Assembly (NCBI GenBank): GCA_002327405.1
Contig: DCVO01000003.1
Location: forward strand, 1 to 13,543
Length of the DNA: 13,543 nt
Source: Thiobacillus sp. UBA2186
GTDB lineage: Bacteria > Pseudomonadota > Gammaproteobacteria > Burkholderiales > Thiobacillaceae
Direction of reading: 5' to 3'
Position 1 is the first letter of the stretch. Every line of letters begins with the position of its first letter. The notes beneath the pieces were generated by a model. It was not told the DNA's origin. It saw only the letters and a list, made by a program, of their open reading frames with translations, and did no database searches. Positions 5,673 to 12,693 of this stretch are shown piece by piece. Position numbers and translations under genes: made by a program.

Positions 5673-7162
5673 ATGAATAAACTGTATTTCTACGGCCACA
5701 ACTGCTTCGTGGCGGAGAGTGCTGCAGCGCTACTGATCATCGACCCCTGGCTCACGCCGCAGGGTGCATTCTTCGGCAGTTGGCACCAGTTTCCGGACAA
5801 CACCCATCTCAGGCAGCCGCTGGTCGAAAAGACGGCGGATAAGGATACCTACGTATATCTTACGCATGAGCACCGCGACCACTTCGATCCCGAGACCCTG
5901 TCAATGCTGGCCGCCGCGCCGCGTTTCCGTGGATTCTTTATCCCTGCGTTCCACGACCCTTACCTGCGCGAACAGCTCGAGGCCTATGGCAAGTCCGTGA
6001 CGGAAGTGGCCGATACGCACAAGCAGGCGGTCACGGACGATATCGGCATCCAGGTGTTCGTCAGCGATGTCGGCGTCAACCACGACAGCGCCGTACTGGT
6101 GACTACGCCGGATTTCACCCTGCTCAACCAGAACGACTGCAAGATATTCGATCGCCTGCAGACCATCGAGCTGCCCAGGATCAACTACTACAGCGTGCAG
6201 TTCTCCGGTGCGACCTGGCATCCAGTCTGTTTCCGCATGCCGGATGAGGACAAACGGCGCATCTCGGAAAAAAAGTTGCCGTCAAGTTCAACAATGTGCT
6301 GGGCGCCATCCGCCTTTTGCGGCCGGATTTCTACTTGCCTGCGGCCGGGCCTGCAGTGTTCCCTTTTCTCGACGAGAAGCTCAGCACCGAGCCCGGCAGC
6401 ATCTTTACGCACCAGCTCGAGCTGGTCGATTTCCTGAATAGCCAGGGAGTGAAGAACGTACTATGCCCGCGCCCCGGCGATGAGGTTTCGCCCGCCACCA
6501 TGGCAGACCCCATTCCCCGGCCCACACACGAAGCGTTCCTGGAATTGCGCGCCGGCAAACCCGATGTCTGGGGGGCACTGGAAGCGAAGTTCGACGCAGC
6601 TGTGCTGATGGCGGTGGTCGAAGAACGCCTCGACCAGATATGGGACCTGGATATTCCGGAAGACATGCCGCGCATCGTTTTCATCTGGGGCGAGGGCGGG
6701 CAGGACTGCCTCACCATCGACCTGGTCGAGAAACGCGTGGAGCGCGGACTGGTCGGATCGGGCGCCAGCCTCAAGCTGATCGCCGGGGAAAAATATTTCT
6801 GGCTCATGCACAACGGAGGGCGTTGGCAGGATGTTTACTTGAGCCTGCAGGCCGAAGTGGAGCGCAAGCCCGACGTATTCAACACCATCGCCAACGTGTT
6901 CGTTTTCAGTGATCCCTCCAACCTGCGCGATGCCCTGCTGTCCACCTTGCGCATTCCCAAGGAGCGAATCGAGCGCAGGTGGGATGGCAGGAAATGCAGG
7001 ATCGACCGCTTTTGCCCGCACCAGGGCGCAGATCTCGGCAATGCACACATCACCGAGGACGGGTTCCTGGTTTGTCCACGCCATGGCTGGCGGTTCAACC
7101 TCAACAACGGCGGCCGCTGCACCGCCAGTTCGGACACGATCAACAGCGAGGCTGCCGACTAG
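5673..7162 (+). CDS. MBL-fold / Rieske [2Fe-2S] fusion protein, frame broken at an A7 slippery site
   Basis: Read with a -1 shift at 6269-6275, the product has 496 residues. Without it, translation stops at TGA 6435-6437 after 254 residues, the last 53 or so without sense. The N-terminal part is a UlaG-like metallo-beta-lactamase fold: YGHNCF, IDPWL, the metal motif HEHRDH (H65, H67, D69, H70) and NQNDC with D155. After the shift the fold resumes as VKFNNVLGAIRLLRPDFYLPAAGP. The C-terminus is a Rieske domain: CPH (C448, H450), 17 residues, then CPRH (C468, H471), ligands for a [2Fe-2S] cluster. MBL plus Rieske recalls CMP-N-acetylneuraminate hydroxylase, but there the Rieske domain is N-terminal, so no reaction is assigned. 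Both halves look conserved at protein level, which argues against a long-dead pseudogene. The gene converges on rsmA and shares the CTAG stop palindrome with it. Confidence 0.75.
6269..6275 (+). other. Candidate -1 ribosomal frameshift heptamer A_AAA_AAG
   Basis: The zero frame reads GAA AAA AAG TTG, so the heptamer A AAA AAG is in the register used by E. coli dnaX. Slipping one base back gives AAA AAA GTT and enters exactly the frame that encodes the rest of the MBL fold and the Rieske domain. GAGGA at 6246-6250 could act as an upstream Shine-Dalgarno-like stimulator, but it is 18 bases away, more than the usual 10-14. A weak hairpin (ATCCG...CGGAT, about 6308-6332) is too far downstream to be a standard stimulator. 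A plain indel or base-calling error in the seven-A run would look the same. Confidence 0.45.
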
Positions 7163-7932
7163 GACTGCTGCTCTGGCAGCGCCGCCAGCTTTTCGAATTC
7201 CGTCACGCCGAGGTTTTCCGCGCGCAGCCCCGGGTCGATGCCGGTGGCCTTGAACGCTTCCTCGCCGAGCAGTTTGCCCAATGTATTGCGCAAGGTCTTG
7301 CGCCGTTGCGAAAACGCGGCCGCGACGATCTGGGCGAAGCGCTGCTCGTCGAGTGCCGGGTAGCTGCCCGGTGCCTTGGGAATCAGCCGCACCACGGCGG
7401 AGTCGACCTTGGGCGGCGGGTCGAAGGCCTCCGGCGGCACGTCCAGCAGCCATTCCATGCGAAAGCGCCGCTGCAGCATCACCGACAGCCGCCCGTACGC
7501 CGAGGTGGAGGGCTCCGCCACCATGCGGTCGACCACTTCCTTTTGCAGCATGAAAGTCATGTCGACGATGGAAGCAGCGTAATCCATCAGGTGGAACAGC
7601 AAGGGGCTGGAGATGTTGTAGGGCAGGTTGCCGCAGACGTGAATCCCGTTCCCCAGGCTGGCAAAATCGAATTTCAGCGCGTCGCCCTCGTGGATGCTGA
7701 GGCGCTGCGGCGGAAATTCCTTCTTCAGCCGCGCAATGATGTCGCGGTCGAGTTCCACCACGTGCAGATGCGGAATCCGTTCCAGCAGGGGGCGGGTCAA
7801 GGCGCCGAGGCCGGGGCCGATTTCCACCAGCAGTTCGTCCGCGCGCGGATTGATGGTGTTGACGATGGCGTGAATGATGCCCTCGTCGACCAGGAAGTGC
7901 TGCCCGAAGCGTTTGCGGGGAATATGTTTCAT
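7159..7932 (-). CDS. rsmA: 16S rRNA (adenine1518-N6/adenine1519-N6)-dimethyltransferase
   Basis: 257 residues (E. coli KsgA has 273). It dimethylates two adjacent adenines in the 3' terminal hairpin of 16S rRNA during 30S maturation. The start KRFGQHFL (residues 7-14) is the family signature. S-adenosylmethionine binding is by EIGPGLG (37-43) and ELDRD (60-64), and the catalytic motif is NLPYN (102-106). The C-terminal substrate-recognition lobe contains FSQRRKTLRNTL. No ribosome binding site is visible before ATG 7932, because the hairpin repeat at 7938-8010 ends 5 bases away. A 28-codon ORF ending in an ATGA overlap with this start could supply coupled translation. The stop TAG is shared antiparallel with the MBL-Rieske gene (CTAG, 7159-7162). 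Confidence 0.97.
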   Translation of the reverse strand: MKHIPRKRFGQHFLVDEGIIHAIVNTINPRADELLVEIGPGLGALTRPLLERIPHLHVVELDRDIIARLKKEFPPQRLSIHEGDALKFDFASLGNGIHVCGNLPYNISSPLLFHLMDYAASIVDMTFMLQKEVVDRMVAEPSTSAYGRLSVMLQRRFRMEWLLDVPPEAFDPPPKVDSAVVRLIPKAPGSYPALDEQRFAQIVAAAFSQRRKTLRNTLGKLLGEEAFKATGIDPGLRAENLGVTEFEKLAALPEQQS

Positions 7933-8015
7933 GATTTGAACAAAGAGGACAAGAGGACAGGAGTAAGGCGATAGATTGGTTTCCCTCTTGCCCTTCTGTC
8001 CTCATTGTTCATCAT
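7929..8015 (-). CDS. 28-codon ORF bridging pdxA and rsmA
   Basis: ATG at 8015-8013 overlaps the pdxA stop (ATGA, 8015-8012), and the TGA stop at 7931-7929 overlaps the rsmA start (ATGA, 7932-7929). The predicted peptide is MMNNEDRRARGKPIYRLTPV followed by LLSSLFKS. It resembles no family I know. The hairpin repeat 7938-8010 lies entirely inside it, and the other copy of that repeat also reads LTPVLLSSLF in one frame, so the peptide sequence is dictated by the repeat. Its value may be to carry ribosomes through the hairpin to an rsmA start that lacks its own binding site. Chance cannot be excluded for so short a frame. Confidence 0.3.
   Translation of the reverse strand: MMNNEDRRARGKPIYRLTPVLLSSLFKS
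7938..8010. repeat. 73-nt hairpin repeat, copy 1 (pdxA-rsmA junction)
   Basis: The left arm, GAACAAAGAGGACAAGAGGA (7938-7957), pairs imperfectly with the right arm ending CTGTCCTCATTGTTC at 8010. The outer 14 bases match at 13 positions. The same 73-nt unit recurs at 9030-9102 in the same orientation, about four fifths identical by eye. Both contain the tandem word GAGGACAAGAGGAC. It occupies almost all of the 79 bp between pdxA and rsmA. It may be a REP-like dispersed element and could stall, terminate or stabilise the operon transcript. Confidence 0.75.
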
Positions 8016-9007
8016 GGTTTGATTCGTGATGTTGCGAGTTCGATGGCCAGCTTGATCGCGGCCAGCAGGCTGCCGGTTTCCGCCCGGCCGCTGCCGGCCA
8101 GTTCCAGCGCCGTGCCATGGTCGACCGAGGTGCGGACGAAGGGCAGGCCCAGCGTGACGTTGATGCCTTCGCCGAAGCTCGCGTACTTCAGCACCGGCAG
8201 GCCCTGGTCGTGGTACATGGCCAGCACTGCGTCGGCCGGCTGTTTCCGGAGCTGCGCGAACAGGGTGTCGGCGGGCAGCGGGCCGGACAGGTTCATCCCT
8301 TGCGCACGCAGCCTGGCGAGCACGGGATCGATCACATCGATTTCTTCCCGTCCGAGATGTCCCGATTCGCCGGCATGGGGGTTGAGCCCGCACACGGCGA
8401 TATGCGGCTTGGCGATGCCGAATTTCGCCACCAGGTCGCGATGCAGAATGGCCAGTACCTGTTCGAGCGAATCACGGCTGATGGCGGCGGGCACGTCTTT
8501 CAGCGGCAGGTGCGTGGTGGCAAGCGCCACGCGCAGGCCGCCGCCAATCAGCATCATCACCACTTTTTCGGCGCCGGATTTTTCCGCCAGGTATTCGGTA
8601 TGCCCGGTGAACGGGATACCCGCATCGTTGATGATGCCCTTGTGCGCCGGGCCGGTGACCATGGCGTCGAAGCGGCCGTTCATGCAGCCTTGAAGTGCGG
8701 CATCGAGCAAGGCGAGCACATGCAAGCTGTTGCGGGCGTCGAGCGTGCCTGCCGCAACAGGGGTTGCCAGCGCAAACGACTGCACGGCAAGCTGGCCGGG
8801 CTTGTGTTCGGGCGTGGCGTCGGCGGCGCGAAGCTCGACGAGTTGCACGGATAGCCCCAGTTGTTTCGCACGGGCCGACAGCACATCGAGATTGCCGAGC
8901 ACGCGCAGGCGGCAGGGCAGGGCCTGTGCCGCGAGCGCAAGGACGAGGTCAGGGCCGATGCCGGCCGGTTCGCCGCAGGTGTAGACAATGACGGGAAAAT
9001 TGCTCAT
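8012..9007 (-). CDS. pdxA: 4-hydroxythreonine-4-phosphate dehydrogenase
   Basis: 331 residues (E. coli 329). It oxidises 4-phosphohydroxy-L-threonine with NAD(P) in the DXP-dependent route to pyridoxal phosphate, in the cytoplasm. The N-terminal GEPAGIGPD replaces the common GDPAGIGPE. The three metal-binding histidines fall exactly at the E. coli positions: H166 (TTHLPL), H211 (NPHAGE) and H266 (YHDQG). The signature GLNPHAGESGHLGREE and the C-terminal SVDHGTALELAG are also present. ATG 9007 is preceded by only weak ribosome binding sequence. On both sides the gene is bordered by a copy of the same 73-nt hairpin. It belongs to the lptD-surA-pdxA-rsmA order common in beta- and gammaproteobacteria. 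Confidence 0.97.
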   Translation of the reverse strand: MSNFPVIVYTCGEPAGIGPDLVLALAAQALPCRLRVLGNLDVLSARAKQLGLSVQLVELRAADATPEHKPGQLAVQSFALATPVAAGTLDARNSLHVLALLDAALQGCMNGRFDAMVTGPAHKGIINDAGIPFTGHTEYLAEKSGAEKVVMMLIGGGLRVALATTHLPLKDVPAAISRDSLEQVLAILHRDLVAKFGIAKPHIAVCGLNPHAGESGHLGREEIDVIDPVLARLRAQGMNLSGPLPADTLFAQLRKQPADAVLAMYHDQGLPVLKYASFGEGINVTLGLPFVRTSVDHGTALELAGSGRAETGSLLAAIKLAIELATSRIKP

Positions 9008-9029
9008 GGCGACGAGGCAAAGAAAACGT

Positions 9030-9102
9030 GAACAAGGAGGACAAGAGGACGGGAGTAAGTCCTTGAATCTGGTTTCCTCTTGTCCTCATGTCCTCTTTGT
9101 TT
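9030..9102. repeat. 73-nt hairpin repeat, copy 2 (surA-pdxA junction)
   Basis: The left arm starts GAACAAGGAGGACAAGAGGA (9030-9049). The right arm (9073-9102) is its imperfect inverse, ending TCCTCTTTGTTT. It matches copy 1 (7938-8010) in length, orientation and about four fifths of positions, with differences concentrated in the loop around 9060-9072. It lies 27 bp beyond the surA stop and 22 bp before the pdxA start, so on the minus strand it follows surA just as copy 1 follows pdxA. A role as a transcript attenuator or 3'-end stabiliser is an inference. Confidence 0.75.
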
Positions 9103-9131
9103 GATCTTTCCGGGATTTGATCAGAGGTTCC

Positions 9132-10433
9132 CTAATCCAGCGGACGCAGTTCGACATAGGCCTGATCGCGCACCTGGCGCACCCAGTCCTCGACGGCTTC
9201 GTCGAGCTTGCGTTCGCGGATGGCCTGGCGCGCAAGCAGACGCTGCCTTTCCGCAGTGACATCCTGCTCGCGGCGTTCCAGCACCTGGATGAGATGCCAG
9301 CCGAAGGGGGTTTGCACGATCTGGCTGAGCTCGCCGGGTTTCAGTGCGTTCATGGCCCGCTCGAATTCCGGCACCGTATCGCCCGGGTTGACCCAGTTGA
9401 GTTCTCCGCCCTTCGCGGCGCTGCCGGTGTCCTCCGAAAACTGGCGCGCCAGATCCTCGAATTTTTCGCCGCCCTGCTCGATGCGCTCGCGGACCTGGTT
9501 CAGGCGGTTGATGGCGTCGGATTCCGACGTGATCTCGCTCGGCTTGATCAGGATGTGCCGCGCCCGGGTCTGGGTGATGACGGTGGTGACGTCCTTGCCG
9601 CGCTTGTCGTTGAGCCGGAGGATGTGAAAGCCGTTGGGGCTTTTGATCAGTTCGCTGGTCTCGCCCGGCTTCAGGTTGCGCACGGCGTTCATGAACAGCG
9701 ATGGGATCTGGCCGGCGCTTCTCCAGCCGAGATTGCCGCCCTCAAGAGCATTGGGCGCGTCGGAATAGGTGGCGGAGAGCTGCGCGAAATCCGCGCCCTT
9801 GTTCAATTCGTCGATGATTTTCTGGGCGCGGGCGCGGCGTTCCTGGGTTTGTTCGGGAGCGGCATTCTCGGGGACGGTGATCAGGATGTGGGAAAGGTTG
9901 AATTCGTCGTCCTGGTCCAGTCCGGACTGGGTCTGCAGATAGCTGTCAATTTCCGCGTCGCTGACGCTGAGCTTGCTCTCGACCTGCCGTTCGCGCGCGC
10001 GGCTGATCAGGATCTCGTTGCCGATGTTTTCGCGGAAACGGTCATAACTGATGCCGTCGCGCGCAAGCGCCGATTTGAGCTCGTCCACGCTCATGCCGTT
10101 CTGCGAGGCGATACGCTGCACGGCACGCTCAACCTGCGCCGGGTCGACGCGCACCCCGGAATTTTTTGCGTGCTGCAGGAGGGCGCGCTCGGTCACCATG
10201 CGATCGAGGGTCTGGGTCAGCAGCAGATTGCGCGGCGGCGGCTGGATGTTTTGCCTGCGCAGTTGCTGCATGGCGGTTCGATAGCGTTGTTCCAGTTCGC
10301 TGCGGGTGATGACTTCGTCGTTGACCACGGCGGCGATCTGGTCGACTTCCTCGATTGAGGGTGCGGCCTGGATCGCCGTGGCGCAGCAGGCCAGCAGCAG
10401 GCAGGCCAGGATTTTATTGGAAAAGGAATTCAT
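9132..10433 (-). CDS. surA: Periplasmic peptidyl-prolyl isomerase/chaperone SurA
   Basis: 433 residues (E. coli 428). SurA is the main periplasmic chaperone carrying unfolded outer-membrane proteins, LptD among them, to the BAM complex. It has a Sec signal peptide (about residues 1-23, ending ATAIQA-A), an N-terminal chaperone domain (SIEEVDQIAAVVNDEVITRSELEQR), and two parvulin domains of about 100 residues each. Parvulin 1 spans roughly 175-275 (LSHILITVPE...GFHILRLNDKRG) and parvulin 2 roughly 285-385 (RARHILIKPSE...GWHLIQVLERR). A C-terminal helix closes the chaperone core. ATG 10433 lies 20 bases inside the 3' end of lptD, indicating translational coupling of a chaperone to one of its clients. 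A long ORF antisense to this gene is a shadow. Confidence 0.97.
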   Translation of the reverse strand: MNSFSNKILACLLLACCATAIQAAPSIEEVDQIAAVVNDEVITRSELEQRYRTAMQQLRRQNIQPPPRNLLLTQTLDRMVTERALLQHAKNSGVRVDPAQVERAVQRIASQNGMSVDELKSALARDGISYDRFRENIGNEILISRARERQVESKLSVSDAEIDSYLQTQSGLDQDDEFNLSHILITVPENAAPEQTQERRARAQKIIDELNKGADFAQLSATYSDAPNALEGGNLGWRSAGQIPSLFMNAVRNLKPGETSELIKSPNGFHILRLNDKRGKDVTTVITQTRARHILIKPSEITSESDAINRLNQVRERIEQGGEKFEDLARQFSEDTGSAAKGGELNWVNPGDTVPEFERAMNALKPGELSQIVQTPFGWHLIQVLERREQDVTAERQRLLARQAIRERKLDEAVEDWVRQVRDQAYVELRPLD

Positions 10434-12657
10434 TGGTCGGTGTGTATCCTGGAATGCTTTGTTTAAGCGCGCTCATGGGGCTGGCGCCGAGGCTCCCCAT
10501 GCCGTTCAGTTCAAGCTGCAAGAAAAACGCGTTGTTGACGTCCTTTTCTGCGGTGGCGATGCGCTGCGCCACGGCGCGCAACACCCAGCAACCGCCATTA
10601 TATTCAAGTCCGGCCAATCCTTCGACCAAGGTGTTGTCGCGGAACGAGTAGTTTGTGCGCAGCAGGCCATAGAGGTTGCGGGAGATTGGCCATTGCACGC
10701 CGGCATCCAGCTGCTCCACCGAGCCGTCGAGGAAGCGGTAGCCGACACTGGCGGTCTTGCCCGGCGCCGGATTGAACCGGGTCGAGACGGTGGTCTTGAT
10801 GGTCTTGTCGAGGTCGGTGTCATATTGCCAGCCGGTATCCAGCCGCCAGGCCGGGGTGATCTGGCCGGACAGCAGGGCGAGCAGATCGGTGGCCTTGCTG
10901 TCGCGCGGCGGATCGTTCGGCAGGGTGACCAACTGGTTGGAGAAGTAATAACGCTGGCCTAAAGCGACCCTGAGCCTTTCCAGGCCGTTGTCTTCCTCTA
11001 TGAAGCTGCTGGTCAGCGCCAGCGTCAGCTGATTGGCGTCATTGATGCGGTCGCCGCCGATGAACTGGTTCTCGGTAAAAAGCTGCGCAAAGCTGAGGTC
11101 GAGCAGCGCGGTGTCGAACACCGGCAGCGTGCTCTGGTCGCGGTAAGGCGCATACACGTAATAGGCGCGCGGCTCCAGGGTCTGCAGGTAGCGGCTGCCG
11201 CGGAAGCTGAAGTTGCGTTCCAGGATGAGACCGCTGTCCAGGCTGGCGATGGGCAAGGAAAGCGACTGCTTTTCTTCCATGCCCGGCAGCGGCTGGTCGA
11301 TGCTGTAATGCGTGTAGTGGTAGCCGACTTTCGGCGTGACGAAGAATGCACTGGTGCCGTAAGGCAGCTTGATGCTGGGGTAGACGGTGAAGCGGCTGCC
11401 GCCTTTAACCTGCGTAAGCGGGTTGGGGTCGGGGTGATGGAAGAGGCTGTATTCGCCTTCGAGTCCGCCCTCGATGCGGCTGCCCAAAACACGGCCGGCA
11501 TTCAGGGTGAACTGCGGCAGGCGGTAGTAGGGCGTTTGCAGGATGGGCTTGTTGGGATCCTGCAGAACCTGCAACTGCTGGAAGCGCAAGCCTGCCTGCC
11601 ACCAGTCGCTGTCATAGCTGAGCAAACCTTCCTGCGGCAGGATAGAGCGGGAAGTCACATCGATCTGGTTGGACAGGTCGCGGAAATATTCATCGTCCGA
11701 GACTTTCTGGAAGGTGGCCTCGCCCTTCAGGTTCCGGCTGAAATTCTGGCTGTGGCTGAACGATGCCAGCCAGCGCGTGCGCTCCTCGGTCTGGTCCTTG
11801 TGCAGGTATTCGAGCGCGGCTTCGCCATGGAAGGACGGCATCAGGTAGCGGAATTCCCCGCCCAGCTGCAGGCCCCGGGTGGCGAGGAAGCGGGGATACA
11901 GCGTGGCATCGTAATTGGGCGCGAGATTGAAGTAGTAGGGCAGGGTGAGGTCCAGCCCGCTCTTGCCGGTGAAGCCGATGGTGGGCGGGAGGAAGCCGGA
12001 TTTGCGCGCATCGTTCAGCGGAAAATCAGCCCATGGCGCATAGAGCAGCGGCACGTCCTTGAATTTCAGCAGCACGTTGCGCGCGGTGCCGATCTGCCTG
12101 TCCTGATCGATGTCGAGGTCGGCCACTTTCAGATGCCAGTCGTCGTTGCCGACCGCGCAAGTGGTGTAGGTGGCATCCTTGGCGCTGAATTTGTTCTTGC
12201 CGAGCAGTTCCAGGGTTTCGGCTTCGCCGCGGGCGCCAAGGCGGCGCTCCTCGATGGGCAGGATGCGATAGCGGGGATCGGTCAGCAGGCCGGTGTTGTC
12301 GTCGAGCTTGAGCTTGAGGGTGCTGCCGGTGACGATCAGATTCGGCTGTTCCAGGCGGATATTCCCCTCGGCCTCGACCTGCTCCCGGCTGTGGTCGTAG
12401 CGCAGCCGGTCCGCGAAGAAATTCTGCCCGGACTTGCGCGCCTCGACCTTGCCGGTGGCCTCGATGACATTCGGGCCGATCGACTGAATCTGGTCGGCGG
12501 AAAGGAACAGCGGCCCCGCCCCGCCCGCGGCTTGGGAACCGAGCAGCTCCGTGTCCTTTTTGAGGACGAGCGGAGCTTCCTCGGCACGGGCCGGAGGCCA
12601 TGTGACAAGAGCGAAAAAGGCGGGCGCCAGGGCCAGCCGCGCCAAGGTCAGTGGCAA
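10414..12657 (-). CDS. lptD: LPS-assembly outer membrane protein LptD
   Basis: 747 residues (E. coli 784). With LptE it inserts LPS into the outer leaflet of the outer membrane. It has a signal peptide ending near PPARA-EE, then a beta-jellyroll LptA-like domain (roughly residues 45-180; LSADQIQSIGPNVIEATGKVEAR...ADRLRYDHSREQVEAEG), then a long C-terminal beta barrel. Only two cysteines remain in the mature protein (TTCAVGN and NGGCWV), against four in E. coli. They should form one jellyroll-barrel disulfide. No in-frame ATG exists before or in the signal peptide, and an in-frame TAA lies at 12678-12676. TTG 12657 is therefore the likely start, with GGGA about 9 bases upstream. A later TTG at 12645 would shorten the signal peptide by four residues. 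The 3' end overlaps surA by 20 bp. Confidence 0.96.
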   Translation of the reverse strand: MPLTLARLALAPAFFALVTWPPARAEEAPLVLKKDTELLGSQAAGGAGPLFLSADQIQSIGPNVIEATGKVEARKSGQNFFADRLRYDHSREQVEAEGNIRLEQPNLIVTGSTLKLKLDDNTGLLTDPRYRILPIEERRLGARGEAETLELLGKNKFSAKDATYTTCAVGNDDWHLKVADLDIDQDRQIGTARNVLLKFKDVPLLYAPWADFPLNDARKSGFLPPTIGFTGKSGLDLTLPYYFNLAPNYDATLYPRFLATRGLQLGGEFRYLMPSFHGEAALEYLHKDQTEERTRWLASFSHSQNFSRNLKGEATFQKVSDDEYFRDLSNQIDVTSRSILPQEGLLSYDSDWWQAGLRFQQLQVLQDPNKPILQTPYYRLPQFTLNAGRVLGSRIEGGLEGEYSLFHHPDPNPLTQVKGGSRFTVYPSIKLPYGTSAFFVTPKVGYHYTHYSIDQPLPGMEEKQSLSLPIASLDSGLILERNFSFRGSRYLQTLEPRAYYVYAPYRDQSTLPVFDTALLDLSFAQLFTENQFIGGDRINDANQLTLALTSSFIEEDNGLERLRVALGQRYYFSNQLVTLPNDPPRDSKATDLLALLSGQITPAWRLDTGWQYDTDLDKTIKTTVSTRFNPAPGKTASVGYRFLDGSVEQLDAGVQWPISRNLYGLLRTNYSFRDNTLVEGLAGLEYNGGCWVLRAVAQRIATAEKDVNNAFFLQLELNGMGSLGASPMSALKQSIPGYTPTNEFLFQ

Positions 12658-12693
12658 GCTGTAAAATCCCGTTTTTTATTCAAGTTGATCGGC
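12658..12693. promoter_or_regulatory. 36-bp divergent intergenic region between lptD and amgK
   Basis: Both genes must be initiated from or through this short space, so promoters probably extend into the coding ends. A T-rich run (12672-12680) and TAAAAT (12662-12667) could be a -10 element for the plus strand, but no matching -35 is evident at the proper distance. On the minus strand, TTGAATAAAA is AT-rich and may contribute to an lptD promoter. I cannot define either promoter with confidence. Confidence 0.3.

Noticed and set aside
6308..6332. Stimulatory hairpin for the candidate frameshift
   Set aside because: ATCCG/CGGAT can pair but begins about 33 bases after the heptamer, far more than the usual 5-9, and is interrupted by a bulge.
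7938..9102. CRISPR array
   Set aside because: There are only two repeat copies, more than 1 kb apart with a complete pdxA between them. They are hairpin units, with no regular spacers and no cas genes.
9117..10358. 413-codon ORF antisense to surA
   Set aside because: A shadow of surA, which has a full set of domains on the minus strand.
10381..10433. SurA as a lipoprotein (LLAC near residues 13-16)
   Set aside because: The residue before the alanine is leucine, a poor lipobox, and a standard signal peptidase I site (IQA-A) follows. SurA is known as a soluble periplasmic protein.
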